Below, in pieces: positions 16,792 through 25,834 of a stretch of DNA of 64,000 nucleotides. Source of the DNA: a bacterium (lineage in GTDB: Bacteria; Vulcanimicrobiota; Xenobia; Xenobiales; JADMJV01). Location: positions 140,897 through 204,896 of the forward strand of contig JADMJV010000013.1 in NCBI GenBank assembly GCA_018780265.1, in the 5' to 3' direction. The notes beneath the pieces were generated by a model, which did not search any database, was not told the origin of the DNA, and saw nothing but the letters and a program-made list of their open reading frames with translations. Position 1 is the first letter of the stretch; each line of letters starts with the position of its first letter. The position numbers were made by a program, and so were the translations under genes.

Positions 16792-17885
16792 GGTCGCGGG
16801 GCCAACTGCCCCAGGAACGCCAACTCTACAAAGAGTTGCTCGTCCAGGTCGAGAGGGGGCGGCCGATTGCCCGGGCTACCCTTGTTCAAGCCTGGGGCTC
16901 CACCCCGCGGGAGGTAGGCGCCAAGATGCTGGTCTACCCTGATGGCTCGATCCGGGGCACGGTGGGTGGCGGTTGCGGTGAGGCCGAGGTGTGGCAGGCT
17001 GCCATGGAATCGCTGGCACAGGGGCTGCCCCAGCGTGTCGAAGTGGACCTGACCGAGGACCAGTCGAGCGACAATGGCAAGGTTTGCGGAGGCCGATTTG
17101 AAGTATTCATCGACCTCTGGGATGCTCCTCAAGTCGGACTTAAGACCCTGGATCAGGAAGGGGTGTTGGTCACCTACCTGGGTCCAGAGCCGCTGCGGGG
17201 TTGGCGCAAAAAGTTGGCGGCCGCGGCCGCTCCTGTGCCCTGGAGGGTAGGCCAGACCTTTTGGGTGGGTCAACCTGAGGAACGCTTCTGGGCGGCGGCT
17301 TTTGGCGATGGTCGTCCCAAAGTGATGCTGTGGGAAGGCAACGAGTTTTTTCTGGATCCTCTGACCCAGGGCCTGGAATTGGTGATTGCCGGGGCCGGTC
17401 ATATCGCCCGTCCTCTGTGCGCCATGGCCAGTCTGTGCGGCTATTCAGTGGTGGTCGTGGATGATCGCCCTGAATATGCTCAGGCCGAGTCTTTCCCCGA
17501 CGGAAAGGTCGTGTGCACAGCTTTTGAGGAGTATTTTGCGAACTATGCCGTGCATCGAGGCAGTCACATTGTGTTGGTCACCCGGGGCCACAAATACGAC
17601 GAACTTTGTGTGCGCCACCTGTTGGGCAAAAGGCCGGCGTATCTGGGGATGATCGGCAGCCAGCGGCGAACTCGGGCGGTGTTTGACGACCTGGCCCGGG
17701 AAGGCGTGGACAGGGCCTGGTTGTCCACAATTTACGCCCCAATCGGCCTGGATATTGGGGCCCAGACCCCGGAAGAGATCGCCATCTCGATTCTTTCCGA
17801 AATGATTTTATTTAGAAGGGGTGGAGGGGGGGGGTCTCTAAGGGGGCGCCGAGAAGGAGGGCATCCGGAGGATTCCTGCCCTTGA
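16788..17885 (+). CDS. xdhC: XdhC/CoxI-family molybdenum cofactor maturation protein
   Basis: A 365-residue protein with the N-terminal XdhC/CoxI domain (RPIARATLVQAWGSTPREVG and GTVGGGCGEAEVW) and a C-terminal NAD-like Rossmann domain (LVIAGAGHIARPL; LGMIGSQRRTRAV). XdhC proteins bind molybdenum cofactor, help its sulfuration and deliver it to xanthine dehydrogenase or CO dehydrogenase-type enzymes. No such hydroxylase lies beside it here; the only molybdoenzyme seen in the window, at 35.6 kb, is of the DMSO-reductase type. A Gly-rich tail (RRGGGGGSLRGRR) ends the protein. The TTG start overlaps the preceding stop. Confidence 0.88.
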   Translation: MRSRGQLPQERQLYKELLVQVERGRPIARATLVQAWGSTPREVGAKMLVYPDGSIRGTVGGGCGEAEVWQAAMESLAQGLPQRVEVDLTEDQSSDNGKVCGGRFEVFIDLWDAPQVGLKTLDQEGVLVTYLGPEPLRGWRKKLAAAAAPVPWRVGQTFWVGQPEERFWAAAFGDGRPKVMLWEGNEFFLDPLTQGLELVIAGAGHIARPLCAMASLCGYSVVVVDDRPEYAQAESFPDGKVVCTAFEEYFANYAVHRGSHIVLVTRGHKYDELCVRHLLGKRPAYLGMIGSQRRTRAVFDDLAREGVDRAWLSTIYAPIGLDIGAQTPEEIAISILSEMILFRRGGGGGSLRGRREGGHPEDSCP

Positions 17886-17957
17886 GGGCACGGACAGAGG
17901 GGCTTTTCGCCCCACCAAAAATGGGATCTGGTCGCCAGAAAAGATAGACAGGGCGGC

Positions 17958-18003
17958 CCACTGCACCAGTGGTGTGCGGTTCCCCGAAGTGGAGTAAGAA
18001 CCG
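17958..18003 (+). promoter_or_regulatory. structured 5' leader with two hairpins before the lytic transglycosylase
   Basis: CCACTG-CAC-CAGTGG (17958-17972) is followed by CGGTTC...GAACCG (17977-18003). The loop of the second holds the only GGAG ribosome binding site of the gene at 18007, so pairing could hide it. A further GGGGC-TTTTC-GCCCC hairpin lies at 17899-17913. It could be a translational control element. I could not match it to a known riboswitch consensus, including the c-di-AMP (ydaO) type sometimes found before cell-wall hydrolases. Confidence 0.4.
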
Positions 18004-18006
18004 GTA

Positions 18007-18810
18007 ATGATGACGTCTTTTAAGCGTATGGCTTTCTATTCATGTTGCTGGGTGGGGCTGCAGAGCGCCCCCGCCGCCTGGTGTCAGCCCCAGGCCGTCC
18101 CCGTGCTGGGTGAACAGGTCGATGGTTCCCTGCTACAGCCCGAGCAAGAGCCGTGGATGCTCACCCCGGCCGAGGTGACCAACTGCCAATTGGAGCGAGG
18201 ATCGGACTTTTCCTGTCAGATGGACAGCGCCGCCCTGCCTCCGATTTTCGTGTCGGTGAGCAACGGTTATTATGAACAGGTGCCTGTGGTGGTGCGCAGC
18301 TATGCACCCGCCCCGGTCGAACATCGGCGGCGTTCCCTGGCCTCCCGTGGCGCCCATCAGGCTTCCGCCCCTCAGGTGGTCACCGAAACCACCGTGTATC
18401 GCAGCGTCTACCGACGCCAGGCGCGCAAACTCGATATAACGCCCATTATTCACAAGAACGCCGAAAAATATCAACTCGACCCCTGGATGCTGCGCGGTGT
18501 AATTGAGGTCGAGTCGGCTTTTCGCCCCAGCGCCACCAGTTACGCAGGAGCAGGTGGCCTGATGCAGTTGATGCCGGGCACGGCCAGTTACCTGGGCTGT
18601 AGGGATCGCTACGACCCCGAACAAAATATCGCGGCAGGGGCACGCTATTTGCGCCAGATGCTCAATCGGTTTGACCAGAACTACGACCTGGCCATCGCGG
18701 CCTACAATGCGGGTCCCGGCAATGTGGAGCGTTACGGCGGCATCCCGCCTTTTGCCGAAACCCAAAATTATGTTCGCAAGGTTCGCAAAGCCTGGTCCTG
18801 GCGGCCTTAG
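18007..18810 (+). CDS. secreted lytic transglycosylase (SLT/Slt70-like domain)
   Basis: A 267-residue protein with a signal peptide (about 1-27), a disordered middle and a C-terminal lysozyme-like SLT domain (about 150-262). Diagnostic pieces: LRGVIEVESAF with the catalytic Glu, SYAGAGGLMQLMPGTA, and AIAAYNAGPGNVERYGG. It cleaves the MurNAc-GlcNAc bond of peptidoglycan, forming a 1,6-anhydro product, in the periplasm or at the cell surface. Two ATG codons stand close together (18007, 18010); the first is used here. A good terminator follows, so it is probably monocistronic. Confidence 0.9.
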   Translation: MMTSFKRMAFYSCCWVGLQSAPAAWCQPQAVPVLGEQVDGSLLQPEQEPWMLTPAEVTNCQLERGSDFSCQMDSAALPPIFVSVSNGYYEQVPVVVRSYAPAPVEHRRRSLASRGAHQASAPQVVTETTVYRSVYRRQARKLDITPIIHKNAEKYQLDPWMLRGVIEVESAFRPSATSYAGAGGLMQLMPGTASYLGCRDRYDPEQNIAAGARYLRQMLNRFDQNYDLAIAAYNAGPGNVERYGGIPPFAETQNYVRKVRKAWSWRP

Positions 18811-18836
18811 CGCCCTCTTTGGGGCAAAATTCTGCG

Positions 18837-18882
18837 AGCTGCCTCGCCCGATTTCTTGGAAATCGCGGAGGGGCAGCTTTTT
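18837..18882 (+). terminator. intrinsic terminator after the lytic transglycosylase
   Basis: Inner stem CGATTTC-TTG-GAAATCG inside an outer stem AGCTGCC/GGCAGCT, with a short internal loop, directly followed by TTTTT. This is a textbook rho-independent structure. Confidence 0.85.
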
Positions 18883-18924
18883 ACGATGGAGAAGACGCGT
18901 CTACCACAGTTCTAGGAGGCGCAC

Positions 18925-19470
18925 TTGGACATTACGGTCAAAGGCAAGAACTTCGACATCACGGATAGCCTGCGCAATCACGCTAAACAAAAGCTTTCGA
19001 AGACCACCCGATTTTCAGACGCAGTGATGACGGCCGAAGTCACGCTAGCTACCGAGCGCAACTGGCATGTTGCTAAAATCACCCTCAACTGCAAAGGTTC
19101 TGACCTGCACGCGGAAGAGAAATCTACCGATATGTACAATTCGATCGATCGGGTGGTAGAGAAGCTCGAACGCGAGTTGAAGAAACAGAAAGAGAAGGAG
19201 TCCAGCCATCGAACGCGCGTCAGTCCGCTGGAAGCTTCTGCCGAACGGGAGCCGGAGGCTCCCAAAAAGAAGGAAAAAGACGCCTTCTCAGCCCGCATCG
19301 AGTCGGTGCAACGATTTACCCCCCAGTCGATGACCGTCGATGAAGCGGTCAAAGAGTTGGAGTCGAGCGGAGAAGACTTCGTGGGTTTCCTCAACGAGGA
19401 TACCGGCGTTTTTCAACTGGTTCACAAAAAGGGACGTGGCTACGGCCTGCTAGAGCCCCGCATCTCCTAG
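18925..19470 (+). CDS. hpf: long-form ribosome hibernation promoting factor
   Basis: A 181-residue protein. The N-terminal domain (1-95; DITVKGKNFDITDSLRNHA, and a VTLATERNWH..KITL strand pair) is the ribosome-binding YfiA/HPF fold. A charged Lys/Glu/Ser linker (95-120) leads to the C-terminal dimerisation domain (about 125-181; FTPQSMTVDEAVKELE, FLNEDTGVFQLVHKKGRGYG). Long HPF alone joins two 70S ribosomes into inactive 100S dimers in slow or starved cells. The TTG start follows TAGGAGG. It lies between two strong hairpins and is probably transcribed alone. Confidence 0.95.
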   Translation: MDITVKGKNFDITDSLRNHAKQKLSKTTRFSDAVMTAEVTLATERNWHVAKITLNCKGSDLHAEEKSTDMYNSIDRVVEKLERELKKQKEKESSHRTRVSPLEASAEREPEAPKKKEKDAFSARIESVQRFTPQSMTVDEAVKELESSGEDFVGFLNEDTGVFQLVHKKGRGYGLLEPRIS

Positions 19471-19493
19471 CCCTTCAAAGGGTGGAAAATTCC

Positions 19494-19531
19494 CGCAGCG
19501 AGGGATCTGCCTCTGGGCAGGTCCCTCTGCG
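19494..19531 (+). terminator. long hairpin after hpf
   Basis: Arms CGCA/TGCG, GAGGGA/TCCCTC and CTGCC/GGCAG stack into one stem of about 15 pairs with a TCTG loop. A run of five T starts 14 bases after it, so it is a likely but not perfect terminator. It also sits 22 bases before the start of the next small gene and could affect that gene. Confidence 0.6.
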
Positions 19532-19552
19532 TAAGTTTCGAAATTTTTCCAG

Positions 19553-19723
19553 ATGCAAGCCATCTGTGACAAATGTAAGGGAACCGGCAAAGTCCTGCAG
19601 CCGTTACCACCCGATGGGCAGTCGTCCGATAGCCAGGCGCCCGATACCCCGGCGGAACCGCAATGGGTCCGCTGTCCGGGCTGTCTGGGTGGCGGAATTA
19701 TTGACACTACGGCCATGGCCTGA
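19553..19723 (+). CDS. 56-residue zinc-finger protein with two DnaJ-type CxxCxGxG motifs
   Basis: A short ORF between hpf and the CtpA-type gene. The product starts MQAICDKCKGTGKV and ends with RCPGCLGGGIID..., so it has two CxxC(x)GxG knuckles separated by a 25-residue Pro/Asp/Ser-rich loop. Together they make one complete DnaJ-like zinc centre with no J domain. Similar stand-alone 'DnaJ zinc finger' miniproteins act as chaperones or reductase partners in plants and some bacteria. A role here in protein folding or disulfide handling is inferred. No strong ribosome binding site precedes the ATG. The next gene starts 18 bases after its stop. Confidence 0.65.
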   Translation: MQAICDKCKGTGKVLQPLPPDGQSSDSQAPDTPAEPQWVRCPGCLGGGIIDTTAMA

Positions 19724-19740
19724 GCGAAAAAGGAGAATTC

Positions 19741-21240
19741 ATGCAGCGTTGGCAAGTCCGCGCCAGCAGTTTATTGCTGGCATTCAGTCTTTGGGGATGC
19801 TCGGGACCCGGTCCCATTCGCTCGGTATCTGCCGAGGAGCGGCCCAAACCGGCTCCAGCCGTTGTGTTGCCCAACCACGCTCGCGAGACTGCGCAGCAGT
19901 TCGCAGAGGAAGTCAACCCGGGCAAGCGCAAAAAGGCGCGCAACGCCGATGTCGAGGACATCAAGCGCAACTATGCGGAATTGCTCAAGACACCGACAGA
20001 ACTCGGTTTTGTCAGCTCGGAAGACCTCTACCGCAACGTCTATTTTCATGCCCGAAAATCCTTTGTGCAAGAGGTCTCCGAGCCTCAGTTGACCCAGGGT
20101 ATCGTAAAAGAGTTGACCAACTTCTTGACCCAGGCCAAAGTCGACACCGCTCCGGTTAAAGAATTGGAAGCGCTCAAGCCGGTGGAGGCCTACGCCAAGG
20201 CCCAGCAGCTCTTCGCCGGCAAGGTGGACAGCAATCTGCTGGGCTACGCCACCATCAACGGTCTGCTCGATGGCCTCAAGGACAATTATTCGGTAATCAT
20301 GACCCCTCCCGAGTGGGCCAAGATGTCTGAACAGTTGGATTCGAAGACCTTTGGCGGGATCGGGATTTACATCGAACTCGATCGCGAGAATGGCAATCAG
20401 CTGACCGTCTTTGAGCCCATCGAAGGGACCCCGGCCTACAATTCCGGCCTTCTTTCGGGAGACAAGGTCCTCAAGATCGACGGCAAGACCACCGCCGGGG
20501 TCACTCTGGACGTGGCTCAGACCATGATTCGTGGCAAAGAGGGTTCCCAGGTGGTGCTCACCATTCAGCGGGACGGAGAGGTGAAAGACTACACGGTCAC
20601 GCGCGCTCAGATTCACAGCATCACCGTCAGCAATCGTATGTTTCCCGGTCAGGTGGGCTATATTCGCCTGCGTGCCTTTGGTCGTGACACCGGGGTGGAA
20701 ATGGCCCAGGCGGTGACCCGGCTGAAAGCCCAGGGAGCCAGGGGACTGATTCTCGACTTGCGCAACAACGGAGGCGGTTACATCGACGCTTCGGTGGATG
20801 TGGTGGGTGAATTTGCCCCCAACAATTCGCTGGTGGTCTACACCATCGATCGCGGTGGCAAGCGCCGTGAGTATCGCAGTCAAAATGCCGGAGGCCTGGG
20901 CATTCCGGCGGTGGTGATGATCAATGAATATTCGGCCAGCGCCTCAGAAATTACGGCCGGCGCTCTGCGTGACCACAAACTGGCCACGGTGGTGGGCGAC
21001 CATAGTTTTGGCAAAGGTTCGGTGCAACAACTCTACCCCCTCGATATCACCGCTCAGGGCGAGAGCCCGCGTCTGAAGCTGACAGTAGCTCGCTTTTACA
21101 CCCCTGGCGGCAGCGTAATCGACCGCCAGGGCATTGAGCCGCAAGTGGTGGTGGATATGGAAACCCGTTGGGTGGGTAAGGTAGAGAAGGACGTGCAACT
21201 GCAGAAAGCGGTTGAATTGTTGGGGGGCACCATCAAGTAG
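19741..21240 (+). CDS. ctpA: C-terminal processing protease (S41 family), lipoprotein
   Basis: A 499-residue protein with a lipoprotein-type signal (SLWGC, Cys20). A helical region of about 150 residues precedes a PDZ domain (about 205-290; GGIGIYIELDRENGNQLTV, GDKVLKIDGKTTAG) and the S41 core. The catalytic Ser lies in the SASASEITAG block (398-406) and the Lys in FGKGSVQQLY. The GLILDLRNNGGGYIDA strand is diagnostic. It would degrade or trim proteins at their C-terminus outside the membrane. AAGGAG precedes the ATG, and miaB follows 15 bases after the stop. Confidence 0.93.
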   Translation: MQRWQVRASSLLLAFSLWGCSGPGPIRSVSAEERPKPAPAVVLPNHARETAQQFAEEVNPGKRKKARNADVEDIKRNYAELLKTPTELGFVSSEDLYRNVYFHARKSFVQEVSEPQLTQGIVKELTNFLTQAKVDTAPVKELEALKPVEAYAKAQQLFAGKVDSNLLGYATINGLLDGLKDNYSVIMTPPEWAKMSEQLDSKTFGGIGIYIELDRENGNQLTVFEPIEGTPAYNSGLLSGDKVLKIDGKTTAGVTLDVAQTMIRGKEGSQVVLTIQRDGEVKDYTVTRAQIHSITVSNRMFPGQVGYIRLRAFGRDTGVEMAQAVTRLKAQGARGLILDLRNNGGGYIDASVDVVGEFAPNNSLVVYTIDRGGKRREYRSQNAGGLGIPAVVMINEYSASASEITAGALRDHKLATVVGDHSFGKGSVQQLYPLDITAQGESPRLKLTVARFYTPGGSVIDRQGIEPQVVVDMETRWVGKVEKDVQLQKAVELLGGTIK

Positions 21241-21255
21241 CCCCAAGGAGAGACC

Positions 21256-22647
21256 ATGGGTGAGGTTGTTCGCGGCCTGGGTACGTACTATTTGCAGACG
21301 TACGGCTGCCAGATGAATGAATACGATTCCGAGCTGATCTGTTGGATGCTGGAGCAATTGCATTATGCGCCGACTGACCAGCCCGAGTCGGCCGATATCG
21401 CCATTTTTAACACCTGCTGCATCCGCGACAACGCGGATCAAAAGGTCTATGGTCGGTTGGGCGATTTTAAGCGTTTCAAAAAGGACAACCCAAAGCAGGT
21501 GCTGGCCGTGGCCGGTTGTCTGGCCCAAAAAGACGGGGAGGAGTTTCTGCGCCGCTTCAGCCAGGTAGACGTAGTGGTGGGCACCCACAACCTGGTGGAG
21601 TTGCCCGATCTGGTGCAGCGGGTGCAGCGCGGTGAAGGACGTTTTGTGCGCGTGGAGCGTGTGGGCGACTCCTTCTCTCTGCTGGCCAATCCGCGCAATC
21701 AGCACAGCGCCATGGTCACCATATCCATGGGTTGCGACCAGTGGTGCACTTTTTGCATTGTGCCCTACGTGCGTGGCCGGCTGAAAAGCCGGCCGCTGGA
21801 GCAGGTGGTCAGCGAGGTCAAGCGGGTAGTGCGCGAGGGTCGCCGAGAAGTGATGCTGTTGGGCCAGAACGTCAACGACTACGGCCGCGACCTGGATCCC
21901 AAACGCGACTTTGGGGACTTGATTCGTGGTCTCAAAGGGGCCCCGGGTTTGGACCGACTGCGTTTTATGTCGCCCCATCCGGCTTACTTTACCCAGTCGG
22001 TGATCGACGCGCTGGCCGACAATCCAGCCACCTGCGAGGGCATTCATCTGCCCGTGCAATCCGGTGACGACGCGGTGTTGGACCGCATGCGTCGCAAATA
22101 CAAGGCCTCCGAGTTTGTAGACCTGGTAGCCCGCATGCGTGCGGCCATGCCGGATCTGGCTTTGAGCACTGACGTGATCGTAGGTTTTCCTGGCGAAACC
22201 GAGGAGCAGTTTCAAAACACCCTCGACCTGGTTCGCCAGGTTCGCTTTAAGAGTGCCTTCATGTTTGCCTACTCGCCCCGTCCCGGCACGCCAGGAAACC
22301 TGTTTACCGACCAGGTCCCCGAAGAGGTCAAAATGGAGCGTCTCTATCGCCTGATCGATTTGCAAAACGAGATCTCGGTGGAAGACAATCGACAATTGGA
22401 AGGCACGACCCTGGAGATCATGGTGGACGGCCCCAGTAAGAAGGACCCCGGTCGCCTGACCGGCCGGGGGCGTTGCGGGCGACTGGCTCACTTTGCCTGC
22501 GACCAGGAACTGACCGGTCGCCTGGCTCGGGTGCGCATCAGCAAAGCATTCGTGTGGGGATTTCAGGGAGAACTGGAAGCGGCTGAATCTCGGGCGGGAG
22601 AGTGGGCCCTGGTGCCCTCCCAGCCTACTATCCCCGTGATCGCCTAG
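21256..22647 (+). CDS. miaB: tRNA-2-methylthio-N6-dimethylallyladenosine synthase
   Basis: A 463-residue methylthiotransferase. It has an N-terminal UPF0004 domain with three cluster cysteines (LQTYGCQMNEYDSE; FNTCCIRDNA; AVAGCLAQ), a radical SAM core with MGCDQWCTFCIVPYVRG, and a C-terminal TRAM domain. It adds a methylthio group to i6A37 of tRNAs reading UNN codons, using two 4Fe-4S clusters. The CQMNEYDSE signature separates MiaB from RimO and MtaB. The ribosome binding site (AAGGAG) fits the ATG. Its stop overlaps the GTG of the sensor kinase gene. Confidence 0.95.
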   Translation: MGEVVRGLGTYYLQTYGCQMNEYDSELICWMLEQLHYAPTDQPESADIAIFNTCCIRDNADQKVYGRLGDFKRFKKDNPKQVLAVAGCLAQKDGEEFLRRFSQVDVVVGTHNLVELPDLVQRVQRGEGRFVRVERVGDSFSLLANPRNQHSAMVTISMGCDQWCTFCIVPYVRGRLKSRPLEQVVSEVKRVVREGRREVMLLGQNVNDYGRDLDPKRDFGDLIRGLKGAPGLDRLRFMSPHPAYFTQSVIDALADNPATCEGIHLPVQSGDDAVLDRMRRKYKASEFVDLVARMRAAMPDLALSTDVIVGFPGETEEQFQNTLDLVRQVRFKSAFMFAYSPRPGTPGNLFTDQVPEEVKMERLYRLIDLQNEISVEDNRQLEGTTLEIMVDGPSKKDPGRLTGRGRCGRLAHFACDQELTGRLARVRISKAFVWGFQGELEAAESRAGEWALVPSQPTIPVIA

Positions 22648-24719
22648 TGTCGGCGGCCCAGACTGCAGCTACCCGGTGGGTCCGACAGGCCCTGCCCGAC
22701 AGCGTGTCGCGCCTGCTGATTTCGACGCTGGAGCAGGTGCGCCAACAGCACCAGGCGCCCCGGGTCTGGGTACTTTTGTTGATGGGAGCCGATCGCTACG
22801 AATTGCTGGCTTCGGTGGCCGATCTCAGTCCCGAGAGGACCCAGTTTGTGGGCCGCGGCCCCGAGGACCCCCATGTACTGACCAGTTATCAGGCTCGTTC
22901 GCTGTCGCCCTTTCGAGGGTCGGCCCACGTGTTTTGCTGGCCCCTGAGCTACGGACTACTTTTGGCCGAAGAGATTCAAGACGTTTCCCAGAGCCTGCTG
23001 GATACTATCGAGATTATCGTGGAGCGCCTGGCCTACGAGCACGAGTGTCAGGGTCTGCGCAAGCCTCCCGGAGAAGAGGAGCCCGAGATCGGTCGCGAGG
23101 CCGACCTGCGCTCGGCCGAACGCCGCGCCGAGTCGCTCCATCTGTGGTATCGCCAGGCGGCCAGCACGCTGGCCTCAACGCAGTTGAGCCAGGCCTTGCC
23201 GAGCTTTGCGCAGCGGGCCGCCCGTCTGTTGGAGGTCAATTTTTCGGCCGTACTGGTCTACGAGAACCGGCGCCTGCGTTTGTGGGGCGGGGAGCCCTTG
23301 AGGGCCCAATTAGGACCTGTATTCTCCCCCCGCCGGCTGGGCAGCCTGGCCCGCCTGATGCTGGAACAGCGGATTCCCTACGTGTCGTCATTGGAGCCCG
23401 ATCGCCTGGCCAAGAGCCAGATTTTTCAATCGCTGGAACTGAAGTCCCTGATTGCTTTACCGCTGGTGGTTGACGACCGCTGCCTGGGCGGCTTCTTGTT
23501 AGGGGGCCCGGAGGCACGCGACTTTACGACCGAAGAGATCGAACTGGCCAAGTTGATGGCCCACCAGATTTCGCTATTTTTGGAGAACGCGCTGCTGGCC
23601 CACGGCGCCGATGTGGAGCGGGTGGTGTCGAGAGCGGTGCTGGACAGCATGGCCGACGGAGTGATGACGCTGGACTGGGAAAAACGCATTACCAGCTTCA
23701 ACCGGGCCGCTGAATCCATCACCGGTTGGACAGCGGAGCGAGCCATCGGACGCACCTGCGAGGAGGTGCTGCGGGCCCAATATTTCTGCGCCAATGAAGG
23801 CAGTGGGCGACGCTCGGCCTCGTGTCCGGAGAGTTGCCCGATGGTACAACTGCTATCCGACCAAAAATTGATGGACACGGGCATCACTGTCGAAGGCAGC
23901 ATTCTCACTCAGGAAGGTGACTCGCGCTACATCAGTTCGACCTACTCGGTGGTGGCCGACCAGGGAGATCTGATGGGGGCGGTGGTGCTCTTTCGCGATA
24001 TCACCGAGAAACGGGCCATCGAGCAGATGAAGTCCGACTACGCGGCGGCCCTCTCCCACGACCTGAAGACTCCGCTGACGGCCATGAAGGGTTATGCCAT
24101 CACCCTGCTACGTCACGGCGAGAAGCTGGACGAGGAGACTCGCCAGGACGCACTGGAAGTGATCAATTCGGAGATCGACCGGGTCACTCGGATGTTCGAC
24201 AATTTGTTACACCAGGCCCGCATTGAGGCCGGCCAGCAGGGCCGATATATCGAGGCGGTATCGCTGCATCAGGTCGTCAAGCGGGTGGTGAGTGTGCATC
24301 AGTTGAGCAGTCGACGCCACGATATCAGCAACAGTGTGCCTGACAATCTGGTGGTGCGCGCCGACCGCGATCAATTGGAGCAGATTCTCAATAACCTGGT
24401 CTCCAACGCCGTCAAGTATTCACCCAAAGGCTGCGCCATACACGTGGATGCCCGAGAGGATGGACGCAACGCTTATGTGGAGGTGATCGATACCGGGCCG
24501 GGCATCCCCCCGGACCAGTTGGACTATGTTTTTGAACGCTTTCGACGGGTGCAAGACCGAATGTCGCGCAAAGTCAGCGGAAGTGGTTTGGGCCTTTATA
24601 TCACGCGAATGCTGGTAGAGGGCATGGAGGGCGAGGTTGGGGTTACCAGTCAGTTGGGCTCGGGCTCGACTTTCTGGTTTCGCCTGCCGCTGCAACGACG
24701 ATTTATGGAGGCAAGATGA
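22647..24719 (+). CDS. sensor histidine kinase with GAF and PAS domains
   Basis: A 690-residue cytosolic kinase when started at the GTG that overlaps the miaB stop (TAGTG); an ATG 45 bases upstream inside miaB is possible but less likely. Order of domains: two GAF-like regions (about 10-140 and 170-310), a PAS domain (about 320-450) containing a Cys-bearing insert, then HisKA with the phosphorylatable His471 (AALSHDLKTPLTAMKG) and HATPase_c (NNLVSNAVKYSP, DTGPGIPPDQ, GSGLGLYI). No membrane segment and no response regulator next to it, so it is an orphan kinase of the phytochrome/GAF-sensor type. The signal is unknown. Confidence 0.9.
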   Translation: MSAAQTAATRWVRQALPDSVSRLLISTLEQVRQQHQAPRVWVLLLMGADRYELLASVADLSPERTQFVGRGPEDPHVLTSYQARSLSPFRGSAHVFCWPLSYGLLLAEEIQDVSQSLLDTIEIIVERLAYEHECQGLRKPPGEEEPEIGREADLRSAERRAESLHLWYRQAASTLASTQLSQALPSFAQRAARLLEVNFSAVLVYENRRLRLWGGEPLRAQLGPVFSPRRLGSLARLMLEQRIPYVSSLEPDRLAKSQIFQSLELKSLIALPLVVDDRCLGGFLLGGPEARDFTTEEIELAKLMAHQISLFLENALLAHGADVERVVSRAVLDSMADGVMTLDWEKRITSFNRAAESITGWTAERAIGRTCEEVLRAQYFCANEGSGRRSASCPESCPMVQLLSDQKLMDTGITVEGSILTQEGDSRYISSTYSVVADQGDLMGAVVLFRDITEKRAIEQMKSDYAAALSHDLKTPLTAMKGYAITLLRHGEKLDEETRQDALEVINSEIDRVTRMFDNLLHQARIEAGQQGRYIEAVSLHQVVKRVVSVHQLSSRRHDISNSVPDNLVVRADRDQLEQILNNLVSNAVKYSPKGCAIHVDAREDGRNAYVEVIDTGPGIPPDQLDYVFERFRRVQDRMSRKVSGSGLGLYITRMLVEGMEGEVGVTSQLGSGSTFWFRLPLQRRFMEAR

Positions 24720-25834
24720 AGTGGCTTAAAACTCTAATAGTGGGTCTATTGCTGGGCGGAATGGCCCGGGCCCAAATGCACGAAAGCCTTAAAAGTGAAT
24801 TTCACAAGCAGGAAGAGTTGGGGGCCGTTATTATCGGCAAGGACGAAAGTTCGACCCTACCTGCACTGATGGCCAATCCCGCCGTGCGCGTCATCTCGCT
24901 CCAATTGTTTGCCGAGGAGATGGATGTGACGCAGGCGCCGGCTCTGATGGCCTGGGTGCAGGCCGGCCACAGCCTCTGGTTTTACGATGCTCGGTTAGCG
25001 CCGCTGTTTGGCTTCGCGCCCGTGCTGATGAAAAAGAATCAGTTTACCAATAAGACCGAGGAGGGCAAGTTTGGGGGGCGCAAAATGGACGGAGTGGCTA
25101 CTTGCGTGGTGTCCCACGGCGGCCACGTGACCGGCACGGGCGTGGGTCAGGTGAGCGCCTTTTTGATCCCGCTGCCAGAGGAGCAATATGGGGCTGTCAA
25201 CGTGACCGCCGATACCGTTCCACTGCTGCGTTTTACTTACAATTCACCGGCCGTGGCCGCACTGCGCCGCGATGGCCGCGGAGTGGTGGTGTTTAAACCG
25301 CTGCTCTGGACGGAACCCCTTTCCGGGGACCGCTTTCAGTCCAATCTGCTGGAGTATTCGGCCGGCTTTCAAGTTCCCGGCCCGGCCGGACAGGGCAAGC
25401 TGGGGAACCCCCCGGGACCTCAGGCCGAGTTTATCAAGGGCACCCCTGCTCAGCCGGTAGCCGCCTCCACGCCCATTCCCGGCGTATCAGTGCCGGTGGA
25501 CCCCAGCCGTGAGCCGGTGGTGGCGTCGCCTATGAATCCAGACAATGCCGACGAAGTGGACGTAATCGGCGAGGGCGTGATGGTGGGACTTTTGGTCAAC
25601 GAAAAGCTGCGCTTTGAAACGGGCACTTCCACGATGCAACTCTCTCGCGCCGAGGTGGAGAGCATTGAGTTGAGCAAAGGGGGCCAACTCGATATCGTAC
25701 ACTGGCGAGACGGGCGTCTTTCCAAGGGTTTTTTGATGGACAAGTCGGTCGAGTTCGAAGTAAATGGGGACACCAAAAAGGTGGAGAAGAAGCTGCTGAG
25801 GCGAATCCGTTGGGGCAAGGCGCTCCGGCCATGA
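24716..25834 (+). CDS. hypothetical secreted protein
   Basis: A 372-residue protein with a signal peptide (1-19, ending GMARA). The first part (about 20-225) looks like an alpha/beta domain, with strand segments [15 protein letters not shown] and [14 protein letters not shown]. It could be a periplasmic receiver of the type that parses a variable such as DUF4159 or ThuA-like domains. A Pro-rich linker (about 230-275) precedes a C-terminal small beta domain rich in [14 protein letters not shown] strands. Function not recognised. Its ATG overlaps the kinase stop (ATGA) and its stop overlaps the hslU ATG, so the three form one operon. Confidence 0.6.
   Translation: MKWLKTLIVGLLLGGMARAQMHESLKSEFHKQEELGAVIIGKDESSTLPALMANPAVRVISLQLFAEEMDVTQAPALMAWVQAGHSLWFYDARLAPLFGFAPVLMKKNQFTNKTEEGKFGGRKMDGVATCVVSHGGHVTGTGVGQVSAFLIPLPEEQYGAVNVTADTVPLLRFTYNSPAVAALRRDGRGVVVFKPLLWTEPLSGDRFQSNLLEYSAGFQVPGPAGQGKLGNPPGPQAEFIKGTPAQPVAASTPIPGVSVPVDPSREPVVASPMNPDNADEVDVIGEGVMVGLLVNEKLRFETGTSTMQLSRAEVESIELSKGGQLDIVHWRDGRLSKGFLMDKSVEFEVNGDTKKVEKKLLRRIRWGKALRP

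Noticed and set aside
20944..22491. 515-codon minus-strand open frame under ctpA/miaB
   Set aside because: Both plus-strand genes have complete family motifs; the minus frame is a GC-bias artefact.
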